A stretch of 64,000 nt of DNA from Paenibacillus mangrovi (GCF_022898935.1 NZ_JALIRP010000001.1:434001-498000), one strand, 5' to 3'. Positions 9,658-18,182 are shown, numbered from the stretch's first letter. Notes: generated by a model from the letters alone, not told the origin. Translations and numbers: made by a program.

Positions 9658-10482
9658 TTAAGTGGAAGGTAACTGCGATTTGGCGTTTTGCAAGATGCCG
9701 CTGATCTGATTTTCTAGCGAGAGGATTTTTTGTTTCTGGCTCTGGATTTGAAGAAGCTGGTTGACCAGAGTATTCAGATCCGTATGGATTTTTTTAGCGT
9801 CACCCACTTTCACCGCCTGGGTTACGCCTTTCCACAACGGGCTGACATTTTTATTCAGAATGGTCGCAGTGCTTTTCTCAGCTTTGATTTTGATGCGAAC
9901 CGAATCAGCTCCTGCGAGGATTCCCCGGATCTTCTTCTGAGCTGAGGATCTTTGGGCTTTGGCGGAAGCGAGCGCCTGTTCTTTGTTTTGAATATCCATT
10001 TTCGCCATCTGTACGGCAAGTTTCATCGTATCTACCTGTGTTTTCAGAGCGGAACTGAGCTGCTTGTTTTTGAGTTTATTGGCAGTCGTAATCTGCTGGT
10101 TAAGCGTGGTATACATCGTAAGAATCGGTTTGTATTTATCTTTCGTCTGTTTTACTGCCTGTTCGAGTCTGGCGATCTTGTCCGCATCAATCACCTTGAT
10201 CTGCTTGGTTAGTGAGGATTGTGTTTCTTCATTTTTGTAATGAAGTGAACTGATGCTTTGATCAACCTGCTGCAGCTGGGATTGCAGATCTTTGAAACGG
10301 CTGTACAAAGACCCTAGCTTGCTGCGGAGTGCGGCATCCGAGGCGGTCGCACGGTCCACAGCGGCTTGCTGTGAGGCGGACCATTGCATGGATGCAGCTG
10401 CAGCTGCAGCACCAGAGAAAGTCAGTGATAATGCGAAAATGAAAGTCAGGACGGCTGGGAAAAGTTTCTTGAATGGTTTCAT
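9658..10482 (-). CDS. Secreted coiled-coil protein of unknown function
   Basis: A 274-residue protein with a clear signal peptide (MKPFKKLFPAVLTFIFALSL, likely cleaved after an alanine-rich stretch near residue 30). The mature part is almost entirely helical, rich in Q, K, A and S, with heptad-like spacing (for example LQSQLQQVDQSI and LLQIQSQKQKILSLENQI), so extended coiled coils are likely. It has no cysteine, lipobox or wall-anchor motif. It is a single-gene unit with a strong promoter and a folded ~100-nt leader. I do not recognise a named family; an envelope structural or sensing role is a guess. Confidence 0.7.
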   Translation of the reverse strand: MKPFKKLFPAVLTFIFALSLTFSGAAAAAASMQWSASQQAAVDRATASDAALRSKLGSLYSRFKDLQSQLQQVDQSISSLHYKNEETQSSLTKQIKVIDADKIARLEQAVKQTKDKYKPILTMYTTLNQQITTANKLKNKQLSSALKTQVDTMKLAVQMAKMDIQNKEQALASAKAQRSSAQKKIRGILAGADSVRIKIKAEKSTATILNKNVSPLWKGVTQAVKVGDAKKIHTDLNTLVNQLLQIQSQKQKILSLENQISGILQNAKSQLPST

Positions 10483-10514
10483 GAAATATTTCTCCTTTGT
10501 ACGGGAATGGGAAT

Positions 10515-10614
10515 GAACAGCTTGAAGCTTGAAACTTCGATCAAACGCTAAAAAGCACCCGCAAAGAAAGGCATATAACGCCTTTTCTTACGAGTGCTTC
10601 AACGTAAGCTGTTC
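10515..10614 (-). ncRNA. Structured 5' leader, three-way junction, possible cis-regulatory RNA
   Basis: In the minus-strand transcript GAACAGCTT (10606-10614) pairs perfectly with AAGCTGTTC (10515-10523). This stem encloses a ~20-bp hairpin (10580-10599 with 10553-10572, loop of seven) and a small hairpin (GAAG/CTTC, 10524-10538). It starts about 12 nt after the predicted transcription start and ends ~30 nt before the start codon. The architecture is riboswitch-like, but it matched no class I know (c-di-GMP, c-di-AMP, SAM, TPP and others were considered). Confidence 0.5.
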
Positions 10615-10632
10615 ATCAATTTAATTGAACCT

Positions 10633-10661
10633 AATATATCGGGAATTCCTGTTTATGTCAA
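10633..10661 (-). promoter_or_regulatory. SigA-type promoter of the secreted coiled-coil gene
   Basis: On the minus strand TTGACA (10661-10656) is followed after exactly 17 bases by TATATT (10638-10633). It is a near-consensus vegetative promoter. Confidence 0.8.
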
Positions 10662-10701
10662 TCCTTAAGAAACAGCAAAAACGAAAATGAGTTGGATGAA
10701 T

Positions 10702-10753
10702 TAATAACAAATCAAAACAGACATAAAGTATACATAAACAAAAATAAAACAAG
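10702..10753 (+). promoter_or_regulatory. A-rich repeats upstream of rhaD, candidate RhaR operator
   Basis: Imperfect 10-bp repeats related to T(A/T)(A/T)AAACAAA lie here: TAATAACAAA, TCAAAACAGA, CATAAACAAA and ATAAAACAAG, with inverted copies (TTTGTTTGTG) just downstream. They sit upstream of the rhaD -35 box and resemble the regular repeat array before rhaEW. Confidence 0.45.
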
Positions 10754-10772
10754 ATATATGTGTTTGTTTGTG

Positions 10773-10801
10773 TTGACTACAGGGAGGGGCTGAAGTACGA
10801 T
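10773..10801 (+). promoter_or_regulatory. SigA-type promoter of rhaD
   Basis: TTGACT, a 17-base spacer and TACGAT, placing the transcript start ~35 nt before the GTG start codon. The A-rich repeats abut the -35 box. Confidence 0.65.
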
Positions 10802-10842
10802 GAAGTTGTAAAATACAGCTTATATAAAAGGAGAGGCTTGCT

Positions 10843-11688
10843 GTGAGCACATTGATGATGGATTTGAACCGGAACGTGCCAGCGCTTGATATTCCGTTTA
10901 TCCGGGAGATGGCGGAAATTACGTATCACATGTGGAAGTTCGGCTGGGATGAGCGTAACGGCGGGAATATCAGCCGTATTTTGGATGAGGCGGAGGTCCG
11001 CCCCTATATAGATCTTAATGGAACCGGACGCGTTATTACGCTGACTTTTCCGGTACCCGAGCTGGCCGGCACCATTTTTGTCGTGACGGGATCGGGCAAA
11101 TATTTCAGAAACGTAATCAGCGATCCGGAAATGAATCTCGGTGTGATCCGGGTAACGCCGGATGGAGAGCATGTCGATGTATTGTGGGGCTTTAGCGGCA
11201 ATACGTTCCCTACAAGCGAGCTCGCATCCCATTTTATGAGCCATATTGAACGATTGAAGGTAGATCCTGCCCACCGGATTGTCATGCATACGCATGCTAC
11301 CAATGTGATTGCCATGACGTTTGTGCATGATTTAGATGAGAAAAAATTCACAAAAACGCTCTGGCAAATGTGCACCGAATGTATTGTCGTTTTCCCTGAA
11401 GGGGTGGGCGTTCTGCCATGGATGGTACCGGGAAGCGCTGAGATCGGCCGGAAAACAGCGGATAAAATGAAGGACGGGCGAGTTGTCATTTGGCCGCATC
11501 ATGGCATTTTCGGTACCGGATCCACCATGGACGAAACATTTGGCTTAATCGAGACGGTCGAAAAGGCGGCTCAAGTCTATATGCTCACCGCAGGCCACAG
11601 CATCAAACAGACGATAAGCGACCAGGAGCTGTCGGACCTCGCCAAGGCATTTGGCGTCGTCCATGCAGAAGGAATTCTTGAAGTTTAA
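10843..11688 (+). CDS. rhaD: Rhamnulose-1-phosphate aldolase (class II, zinc)
   Basis: This 281-residue protein cleaves L-rhamnulose 1-phosphate to dihydroxyacetone phosphate and L-lactaldehyde. It tracks E. coli RhaD along its length: [19 protein letters not shown]-like [21 protein letters not shown], the zinc ligands in [21 protein letters not shown] and the C-terminal [18 protein letters not shown]. The GTG start follows AAAGGAGAGG by six bases. It is a lone gene with its own promoter and terminator; no rhaA or rhaB is adjacent. A second aldolase domain, in RhaEW, lies ~20 kb away. Confidence 0.92.
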   Translation: MSTLMMDLNRNVPALDIPFIREMAEITYHMWKFGWDERNGGNISRILDEAEVRPYIDLNGTGRVITLTFPVPELAGTIFVVTGSGKYFRNVISDPEMNLGVIRVTPDGEHVDVLWGFSGNTFPTSELASHFMSHIERLKVDPAHRIVMHTHATNVIAMTFVHDLDEKKFTKTLWQMCTECIVVFPEGVGVLPWMVPGSAEIGRKTADKMKDGRVVIWPHHGIFGTGSTMDETFGLIETVEKAAQVYMLTAGHSIKQTISDQELSDLAKAFGVVHAEGILEV

Positions 11689-11699
11689 GTCATAAAAGA

Positions 11700-11738
11700 A
11701 CGGAGCAGCGCATCACTTGCGTACGCTCCGTTTTTCTT
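11700..11738 (+). terminator. Terminator of rhaD
   Basis: ACGGAGC (11700-11706) pairs with GCTCCGT (11725-11731), followed by a T run; it begins 11 bases after the rhaD stop. Confidence 0.8.
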
Positions 11739-11902
11739 TAGAGTATCGACCTATGACCTTACAATATAACGTTTTCGGTGGGGCATTTCTACGTGAAGTC
11801 CCACAAATTTTTTTGTGATATTAAGGATAGTCCATTGTATTGACTTAGGGTTCTTTGCGAGTAGAATGATGAGCAAGAGAAAGCATCAAAGGAGTGCACA
11901 TC

Positions 11903-13162
11903 ATGATTTTATTAAGATCGAGGCAGCAGTATCACCGTAAAAGGTCGGTGCAGCGGAAAAACCTGAGAATCGCCACGATGGAGGGTATTCCGGCTGTCAT
12001 GTTCATGACCCTGCTTGGGGGTCAGTTTCTCACCGGCTATTTGCTGTATCTCGGAGCGAACTCCAGCCAGCTGGGCTTCGTACTGGCGATCACCACGTTT
12101 GTGAATATCGGCCAGCTTTTCGCCGCTTTTTTGATCCAGAGGCTAAAGAGCCGCAAGTGGACACTGGTGCTGTTTGTGGCGCTTCACCGGATATTGTGGG
12201 CCTTTACGGGCCTCATTCCGTTTGTAATTCCGAAACCGTACTGGGTTATCGCATTTATTATTTTATATACGCTAGCCTTTATCTTTAATACGGTTGGCGG
12301 CATATTGTGGAACTCGCTGATCAGCGATATCGTGCCGGCACGCGTCAGGGGCCGCTATTTCGGAATCCGCAACACGATGATGAACGCGCTGGGGACGCTC
12401 GTCATGTATGCGGGTGGAATTATTCTGGATCATGAGCCTGGAGGCAAGGGCTTTTTGATTCTGTACGTGTTTGTATGGATATGTATTATCGTGAATATTA
12501 CGATGTTTTTCTTTTATCCGGATATGCCTTTTGAGCGCTCCACGGAAAGCAAGTTTGTCCCGATGTTGAAAAAACCGCTGAAGGACAGCGCATTTCTGAA
12601 GGCGACCCTGTTTTTGGCAGGGTTTCTGTTTTTGCAGAACCTGGTGGTACCGCTGTATTCGTATGTTATGCTGCAGCTGCTGCATATCAATTACCAAACG
12701 CTGTCGCTTCTGAATGTAGCGCAAACCGTATCTATGATGGGCAGCTTCTATATCTGGGGCAACCTGAATGCGAAGTACAGCAACCGCCGTCTGTTGTTCT
12801 GGACACTGCCAATAATCGCGCTATCCTGCCTGCTGTGGGGACTTTTGTCCGTGCTGCCGATGCTGGTTGTGCTGGTGGCGGCTCATATCGTGTTCGGAAT
12901 CGGGGTGGGAGGCTTTAACCAGCTGGCTTTCAACTTTATGATCGGGGATACGCCCAAAAGCGAACGGCCGATGTATATGGCGATGTATGCGGCGATTACC
13001 GGAGTCGCGGCCTTCTTCGGACCGCTGCTCGGAGGCAATGTGTATAGTCTCATTAAGCACTGGCCGGTATGGATGCAAGTCTACGGCATGCAGGTGATTG
13101 TAGGGCTGGCCATGATCGTGATAACGGTAACGTTGGGACGGCGGATTCTGAAGGATGCTTAA
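11903..13162 (+). CDS. MFS transporter
   Basis: A 419-residue membrane protein with about 12 hydrophobic helices. The helix 4-5 region has DIVPARVRGRYFGIRNT, a motif of an MFS subgroup common in Paenibacillus and clostridia. The ATG was chosen because AAAGGAG lies ~8 bases upstream. It sits alone between rhaD and the foldase gene with a convergent terminator. Substrate is unknown; transport of a sugar made or used with rhaD is possible only by proximity. Confidence 0.82.
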   Translation: MILLRSRQQYHRKRSVQRKNLRIATMEGIPAVMFMTLLGGQFLTGYLLYLGANSSQLGFVLAITTFVNIGQLFAAFLIQRLKSRKWTLVLFVALHRILWAFTGLIPFVIPKPYWVIAFIILYTLAFIFNTVGGILWNSLISDIVPARVRGRYFGIRNTMMNALGTLVMYAGGIILDHEPGGKGFLILYVFVWICIIVNITMFFFYPDMPFERSTESKFVPMLKKPLKDSAFLKATLFLAGFLFLQNLVVPLYSYVMLQLLHINYQTLSLLNVAQTVSMMGSFYIWGNLNAKYSNRRLLFWTLPIIALSCLLWGLLSVLPMLVVLVAAHIVFGIGVGGFNQLAFNFMIGDTPKSERPMYMAMYAAITGVAAFFGPLLGGNVYSLIKHWPVWMQVYGMQVIVGLAMIVITVTLGRRILKDA

Positions 13163-13210
13163 GCTAGCGTAAAATATCCTGCCGCTTCTGAAAAGAGCAA
13201 TGAAGCATTA

Positions 13211-13248
13211 AAAAACGGATGCGCCCTTTAAGGGCTGCATCCGTTTTT
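13211..13248. terminator. Bidirectional terminator between MFS and foldase genes
   Basis: AAAAACGGATGC and GCATCCGTTTTT form a long stem with an inner CCTTTAAGGG, giving T runs on both strands between two convergent genes. Confidence 0.88.
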
Positions 13249-13259
13249 GGTAATACGAA

Positions 13260-14429
13260 TTATTTGCTGGAATCCGATTTAGTTGCATCGGCTTTTTTGT
13301 TTTGGTCTTCTTCCAGATAGTTCGTAATTTTTGCTTTTGATTTGAGATCAGCAAGCCAAGTTGGGGCTTTACTCATGATCTGTTGATAGGTCAGCTGCTC
13401 TTTGATGTCCGCTTTCTTCTCATCGAACGTCGCAGTATGAGCTGGTTTATAGCCTGTTTTCTTGATGATATGGTAGCCTGCGTCCGTTTTAACTACGCCG
13501 CTGATCTCGCCTTCTTTCAAGCTAAACGCAGCATCCTCAAATGGCTTGTACATTTGATTGCGGCCGAAGTAACCAAGATCGCCGCCTTTATCTTTGGAGC
13601 CTGGATCTATCGATTTTTCCTTGGCTAGGGTTGCAAAATCCGCACCCTCTTTTAGCTGTTTCTCGATTGCATCTGCTTCTTCCTTGGTAGCTACCAGGAT
13701 ATGGGAAGCGCGAACCTGCTCAGGTGTGTCAAAGTAAGCTTTATTTTCATCAAAATATTTCTTTACGTCTGCATCACTGACTTTTACTTCAGGACCAATG
13801 AGCTTGACTAGTCGAGCTTGCATCTCCATTTGCTTGTTGAACTCTTCTTTAGAGATGCCGTTTTGCTGAAGCGCCGCCTCAAACTCTTGATCGGAGCTGT
13901 AGCCTTTCTTGACAAAAGCTGTTTCTTTATCAATATCCGCTTGAGTGATCTTAATGCCTTTTTTGTCGGCTTCCTGTTTCACCAGCGTTTCGGCAATCAT
14001 GCCGTTAAGGGTTTGAACGCCGCCAACAGAAACGAGTTGGTCATAGAGCTGATCCTTGGTAATTTTCTCACCGTTTACAGTTGCAACAGCTTCTTTGGCA
14101 ACTGGAGGGTTGATCAATACAACGACCAGCACAACGGCTAGCACAAGAGAAACGATCATCCATACTTTACCGCCCATTCCCTTTGAAGGAGATGGTGTTG
14201 GCGGTACTGTACCCGCTTTAGGTTTCGCAGGAGCTGCTGGAGTATTGTAACGATCGTCCGGAGTCTCCTCTTCTGTTTCTGTGTGTTCAGAAACTGGGGT
14301 TTCTTCGGCAGGCTTGTCCGATTCTAATTGGTCTATAGGCTGTTCGTTTGGTTCCTTGATGTCCCCCGATTGTTCTTCCGGAGTGAGGCCTTCTTCGTTA
14401 TTCAATGTTTCTTTTTCTTTGTCTGACAT
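13260..14429 (-). CDS. Membrane-anchored PpiC-type peptidyl-prolyl isomerase (PrsA/SurA-like)
   Basis: The protein has 389 residues. An acidic, proline-rich N-terminal segment of ~70 residues precedes one membrane helix (VWMIVSLVLAVVLVVVLI). Outside the membrane come a SurA_N-like chaperone domain (VATVNGEKITKDQLYDQL onward) and a rotamase domain (RASHILVATKEEADAI to AGYHIIKKTGY). It would assist folding of secreted proteins at the outer face. Unlike classic PrsA it lacks a lipoprotein signal and is held by an internal anchor. The ATG at 14429 follows AAGGAGGAG; the longer reading has no RBS. Confidence 0.85.
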   Translation of the reverse strand: MSDKEKETLNNEEGLTPEEQSGDIKEPNEQPIDQLESDKPAEETPVSEHTETEEETPDDRYNTPAAPAKPKAGTVPPTPSPSKGMGGKVWMIVSLVLAVVLVVVLINPPVAKEAVATVNGEKITKDQLYDQLVSVGGVQTLNGMIAETLVKQEADKKGIKITQADIDKETAFVKKGYSSDQEFEAALQQNGISKEEFNKQMEMQARLVKLIGPEVKVSDADVKKYFDENKAYFDTPEQVRASHILVATKEEADAIEKQLKEGADFATLAKEKSIDPGSKDKGGDLGYFGRNQMYKPFEDAAFSLKEGEISGVVKTDAGYHIIKKTGYKPAHTATFDEKKADIKEQLTYQQIMSKAPTWLADLKSKAKITNYLEEDQNKKADATKSDSSK

Positions 14430-14565
14430 TAAATGTAACTCCTCCTTTTGATAGTAAAACAAAAACACCTATGCGTAACACTTTACCAGATTCAGCAGAA
14501 ATAATCCTTAAGAAGAAATAAATTGTGGAGAAAATTTTTTAATATAGTTTTAAGAAACGGAAAAA

Positions 14566-14606
14566 AAAGGCTGTCCCTCAGGCAGAAAAAATGAGAAACA
14601 GCCGAT
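14566..14606 (-). terminator. Terminator of the spoVA operon
   Basis: On the minus strand GGCTGTTTCTCA pairs with TGAGGGACAGCC, followed by eight T residues. It lies ~25 bases after spoVAD, confirming that the operon ends there without spoVAE. Confidence 0.85.
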
Positions 14607-14629
14607 GATTTCCAGCTGGAAAAGCAGTT

Positions 14630-15640
14630 TTATTTTTCGCGTTCGATCGATACCGCATGTGCAATGCATGGGATCGTCTCGTCTTGCTGAAAAGTCAGGG
14701 GAGAGAGCAGGGCACCGGTTGCAACGACCAAAATCCGGTTCAGTTCTCCCCGTCGCATCCGGTTCAGGAGATGGCCATAGGTGACAACCGCAGAGCAGCC
14801 GCAGCCGCTGGCACCTGCCTGTACATTTTGGGTTTCGTAGTTATAGATCATCATGCCGCAATCAGAATACGTTGTTTGCTGCATCGGGATATTATGCCTT
14901 TTGAATAAATCGCAGGCGATCTCATAGCCGACCTTCGACAAGTCGCCGGTGACGATTAGGTCGTAATGACTTGGCTCGATCTGAAGATCCCGGAAATGGG
15001 CTTCAATGGTGTCGACAGCCGCCGGCGCCATGGCTGCGCCCATATTGAAGGGATCTTTGATGCCCATATCTACAACGCGTCCGATGGTTGCGGATGTAAT
15101 GAATGGACCTTTGCCTTCCTTGCCAATAACTGCAGCACCCGCACCCGTGACTGTAAACTGGGCCGTTGGCGGTTTTTGGGAGCCGTATTCGGTAGGATAC
15201 CGGAACTGTTTCTCCACGCTGCAGTTGTGGCTGCATGTGGCGGCAAGTGTATGCTTTGCGCCTCCCGAATTCACGACATAGGCGGCTAGAGCAAGGCTTT
15301 CCATCGATGTGGAGCAGGCCCCGAACAACCCAAAATAAGGAATGGTCAGTGTACGGGCGGCAAAGCTGCTGGATACAATCTGGTTCATCAGGTCGCCGCC
15401 AAAATGGAACTGGATCTCTCCTTCGGTCAAGCCGGCATGCTCGATCGCCATTTTGGCTGCTTCCTCGAGAAGCGCCTTCTCGGCTTTCTCCCAGCTCTCC
15501 TGCCCGAGATAAAGGTCCCCATGTATAATGTCAAAATCTTCTGCCAGCGGACCTTGCCCTTCAAAGGGGCCAACCGTTGTTGCGCTAGAGAGAAAGGAGG
15601 GCTTGTTTTCAAATACCCAGCTTTGATGGCCTTTCAGCAT
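14630..15640 (-). CDS. spoVAD: Stage V sporulation protein AD
   Basis: A 336-residue thiolase-fold protein of the dipicolinic-acid channel complex. Family marks include FGACSTSMESLALAAYVV around the cysteine near residue 113, RYPTEYGSQKPPTAQFTVTGAGA, and DCGMMIYNYETQNVQAGASG. In Bacillus, SpoVAD binds dipicolinate and moves it into the forespore with SpoVAC and SpoVAE. It starts seven bases after spoVAC on the same strand. No spoVAE follows; a strong terminator lies directly downstream. Confidence 0.95.
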   Translation of the reverse strand: MLKGHQSWVFENKPSFLSSATTVGPFEGQGPLAEDFDIIHGDLYLGQESWEKAEKALLEEAAKMAIEHAGLTEGEIQFHFGGDLMNQIVSSSFAARTLTIPYFGLFGACSTSMESLALAAYVVNSGGAKHTLAATCSHNCSVEKQFRYPTEYGSQKPPTAQFTVTGAGAAVIGKEGKGPFITSATIGRVVDMGIKDPFNMGAAMAPAAVDTIEAHFRDLQIEPSHYDLIVTGDLSKVGYEIACDLFKRHNIPMQQTTYSDCGMMIYNYETQNVQAGASGCGCSAVVTYGHLLNRMRRGELNRILVVATGALLSPLTFQQDETIPCIAHAVSIEREK

Positions 15641-15647
15641 TTTCGGT

Positions 15648-16130
15648 TCAACCTCCTACTATGTTGGGATCAAATATAACGTAGGCAATGCCGACAGCAA
15701 ATGCCGCCATGGTACCAAATACAATGACAGGACCGGCAACCTTGAATATGCTGCCGCCGAGGCCCAGCACGATGCCTTCGCGGCGGTATTCGATGGCTGC
15801 AGAGGCCATGGAGTTCGCAAAGCCGGTAACCGGCACGGCGGAGCCGGCTCCGGCCCATTGGGCAATTTTATCGTAAACCCCAAAGCAAGTCAGAATGACC
15901 GAAATGAGAATCATAACACCTACGGTCGGGCTAGCGGCTTCTTTGACGCTGAATCCGCCATAATGGACGAATAGCTGCTGTATGACTTGGCCAACCAGGC
16001 AGATCAAGCCGCCGACAAGGAAAGCCCGATATAGATTCTTGAAGGTGAATTTGCTCGGCTCGCGTGTCTTGGCTAGTACCTTGTATTCCTGCTGCACAGG
16101 GGTAAGCTTTTTTTTTACTTTGCTGACCAT
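15648..16130 (-). CDS. spoVAC: Stage V sporulation protein AC
   Basis: A 160-residue membrane protein with about four helices. LTPVQQEYKVLAKTREPSK at the N-terminus and GVYDKIAQWAGAGSAVPVTGFANSM in the middle are SpoVAC hallmarks. In Bacillus SpoVAC forms the mechanosensitive channel through which dipicolinic acid passes during spore formation and germination. It lies between yetF and spoVAD in a tight operon. The adjoining YetF and DUF1657 genes place it with accessory spoVA clusters (spoVA-2mob type) rather than the main spoVA operon. Confidence 0.95.
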   Translation of the reverse strand: MVSKVKKKLTPVQQEYKVLAKTREPSKFTFKNLYRAFLVGGLICLVGQVIQQLFVHYGGFSVKEAASPTVGVMILISVILTCFGVYDKIAQWAGAGSAVPVTGFANSMASAAIEYRREGIVLGLGGSIFKVAGPVIVFGTMAAFAVGIAYVIFDPNIVGG

Positions 16131-16145
16131 TTGATTACAACCCTC

Positions 16146-17006
16146 CTAACGCGTTAATAACGGTTTAACGTCAGAGATAACCTGCTCGAGCTGCTTGGAG
16201 CAGTTCTCATACAAGGTTTTAGCGTCTTGCCGGTTTGAGGACAATCCGAACATTTCAAGATCCGCTTGGCATTTCTTTAGTTCGGCATATAAGACGGCCT
16301 TTGGCTGCGGCTCCGGCACTTTGAGCTTGTCGTCAAATAGATCGACATACAGCTGGTCATAAGCATCGACTTGTCCGACGTACACGTTATCTAAAGAAAC
16401 GCCAATTTTTTCGAGCTCTGTATTGATCCACCGGCGGTTCAGCCCGCGCGTCGCGAGCGGCTCATCCATGATTTTTCCATCGAGGATGACGGTTTGTGGC
16501 TCCGATTCAGGGCCGACTTTAATGCCCAGATGTGTGGGTGCTAGAGGCTGATTTTCCTTTTTCAGCAGCACGTTGACATCGCCATTAGGCTCCATGACCG
16601 CAAATTCGACTTCTGCGGCTTTGAATACGTCCTTGCCCCGGAGCTGTTCTAGCAGCTCTTCATTGGTAAGGCGTTCCTTTTTAAGATTATCCTCCAGAAT
16701 TTTTCCGTCTTTGATCAGAACGGTGCTTTTGCTGTCGATGAAATCCCGTGCTTTCTTGCTCTTGAGCTGTAAAAACTCAATGCCGAGCGATATCAGCACC
16801 CATACGGACAAGGAGATAAGTCCCAGATACCAAGTCCCCTCAACATCAAGCGAGATGGTCGCAGCCAAGTCACCGATTGTGATGCCTGTTATATATTCGA
16901 AAAAGGACAATTGGGATATCTGTCTTTTTCCGAGCAATCGGGTTAGCGCGAACAGCACCACGATGGCTGTCAAAGTACGGGTTATAACCTCGACCCATTC
17001 CGGCAT
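16146..17006 (-). CDS. YetF-type (DUF421) membrane protein with C-terminal DUF1657-like tail
   Basis: A 286-residue protein. Three N-terminal helices (including the LLGKRQISQLSFFEYITGITIGD hallmark, split here as LLGKRQISQ and FEYITGITIGDLAA) are followed by the soluble YetF domain (KSTVLIKDGKILEDNL, VILDGKIMDEPLATRGL). The last ~45 residues align without gaps to the DUF1657 protein encoded divergently next door (LKKCQADLEMFGLS, RQDAKTLYENCSKQ). The start at 17006 is preferred because GGAGG lies eight bases upstream, inside a longer reading. YetF proteins accompany spoVA-2mob operons and affect spore properties; the mechanism is unknown. Confidence 0.88.
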   Translation of the reverse strand: MPEWVEVITRTLTAIVVLFALTRLLGKRQISQLSFFEYITGITIGDLAATISLDVEGTWYLGLISLSVWVLISLGIEFLQLKSKKARDFIDSKSTVLIKDGKILEDNLKKERLTNEELLEQLRGKDVFKAAEVEFAVMEPNGDVNVLLKKENQPLAPTHLGIKVGPESEPQTVILDGKIMDEPLATRGLNRRWINTELEKIGVSLDNVYVGQVDAYDQLYVDLFDDKLKVPEPQPKAVLYAELKKCQADLEMFGLSSNRQDAKTLYENCSKQLEQVISDVKPLLTR

Positions 17007-17134
17007 TTGCATAACCTCCATTTTAGTCGAATAAACAAATTATTTACTTCTCCCATGATTTTTATGAATTTTTTCATGCCATACAGGTTAGATTAATTTT
17101 CGTACTTATGATGCAAAGGAGGTGAGAACGAACC

Positions 17135-17341
17135 ATGACAGTAGCTTCCCAGGTTAAAACGACTCTCGCTTCTTTAAAGAGCGCTCAAGCCAGCTTGGAA
17201 ACCTTTGCGCTCAGCACGCAAAACCAAGATGCTAAGAACCTGTTCACTAACGCGGCACAGCAAACTCAGCAAATCGTGCAGCAAGTGGAGAGCAGAGTAC
17301 AGCAATTGGAAAATGAAGAGCCGCAGTATAAGGGATACTAA
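17135..17341 (+). CDS. DUF1657 small spore-associated protein
   Basis: A 68-residue soluble helical protein (VKTTLASLKSAQASLETFAL, QDAKNLFTNAAQQTQQIV). DUF1657 proteins are encoded in accessory spoVA operons of Bacillales. It is preceded by AAAGGAGGTGAG and followed by a strong terminator, so it is a single-gene unit. It is divergent from yetF, with ~130 bases between the starts. Its sequence is closely repeated at the C-terminus of the YetF protein, suggesting both bind the same partner or each other. Confidence 0.88.
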   Translation: MTVASQVKTTLASLKSAQASLETFALSTQNQDAKNLFTNAAQQTQQIVQQVESRVQQLENEEPQYKGY

Positions 17342-17380
17342 TCCGCTCCCGAGGGTCTTGTTACATACAAGACTTTACTC

Positions 17381-17413
17381 AAAAAAAGCACCGGCGCTGC
17401 CGGTGCTTTTTTT
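17381..17413 (+). terminator. Terminator of the DUF1657 gene
   Basis: GCACCGGC-gct-GCCGGTGC is an eight-base perfect stem followed by seven T residues. Confidence 0.92.
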
Positions 17414-17531
17414 CTAGATATCAGAGAATAGATTTTACGCCCATTTTACATAAACGTGACAAAAGGACGGGCTTTAGGGATAATAGGAAGGATATTATTT
17501 TCATCCAAAAGTTGGGGGGATATTTTACAAT

Positions 17532-18182
17532 ATGAATTTGCATCAGAACCGCTTGAGAAAGTTGGCCATAACCAGCCTGATTCTCGGCGTATTGTTTGTC
17601 ATCACAACGATCTTAATTGAAACGAATCATATTGCTTGGTTTGACAATGCAGTCATTTCCTTAGTGCAAGGTTTGGAGACCCCTTGGCTTACTTCAGTGA
17701 TGAAATTTTTTACCTTTATCGGCTCCTCATTAATGGCTTCGGTTCTGTCCTTGCTTGCCTTCTTCTTTTTGATGGTGGTTTTGAAGCACCGGCGTGAATT
17801 GATCCTCTTTGTGCTTGTAGTGGGCGGCTCTGAGATTTGGAATATCATCCTTAAGAATTTCTTTCAACGGCCAAGACCCAATACTCATCGTCTGATCGAA
17901 ATCACCGGCTACAGCTATCCAAGCGGCCATTCCATGGCGGCATTTTCGCTTTACGGGGTCATTACCTACTTGCTGTGGAGACATATTCCTTCCTTTGCAG
18001 GCAGAGTGGCTATGATCATCATTGGCGTAACACTGACACTTCTGATCGGCATAAGCAGAATTTATCTAGGGGTGCATTATCCGAGTGATGTGCTTGGAGG
18101 ATATCTGGCGAGCGCCACATGGCTCATGATTTCCATTGCCCTATTCGAAAAGTACTTGAAAAAGCCACAAAACGCGAAATAA
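17532..18182 (+). CDS. PAP2-family membrane phosphatase
   Basis: A 216-residue protein with about six helices and all three phosphatase motifs: KNFFQRPRP (KX6RP), YPSGHSMAA (PSGH) and SRIYLGVHYPSD (SRX5HX3D). Such enzymes dephosphorylate undecaprenyl diphosphate, phosphatidylglycerophosphate or phosphatidate at the outer membrane face. In this family the BcrC/YodM-like members recycle undecaprenyl diphosphate and can affect bacitracin tolerance; which substrate applies here is not determined. It is a single gene on the plus strand. Confidence 0.9.
   Translation: MNLHQNRLRKLAITSLILGVLFVITTILIETNHIAWFDNAVISLVQGLETPWLTSVMKFFTFIGSSLMASVLSLLAFFFLMVVLKHRRELILFVLVVGGSEIWNIILKNFFQRPRPNTHRLIEITGYSYPSGHSMAAFSLYGVITYLLWRHIPSFAGRVAMIIIGVTLTLLIGISRIYLGVHYPSDVLGGYLASATWLMISIALFEKYLKKPQNAK

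Noticed and set aside
10515..10614. c-di-GMP or c-di-AMP riboswitch before the coiled-coil gene
   Set aside because: The conserved loops and receptor sequences of these classes are absent.
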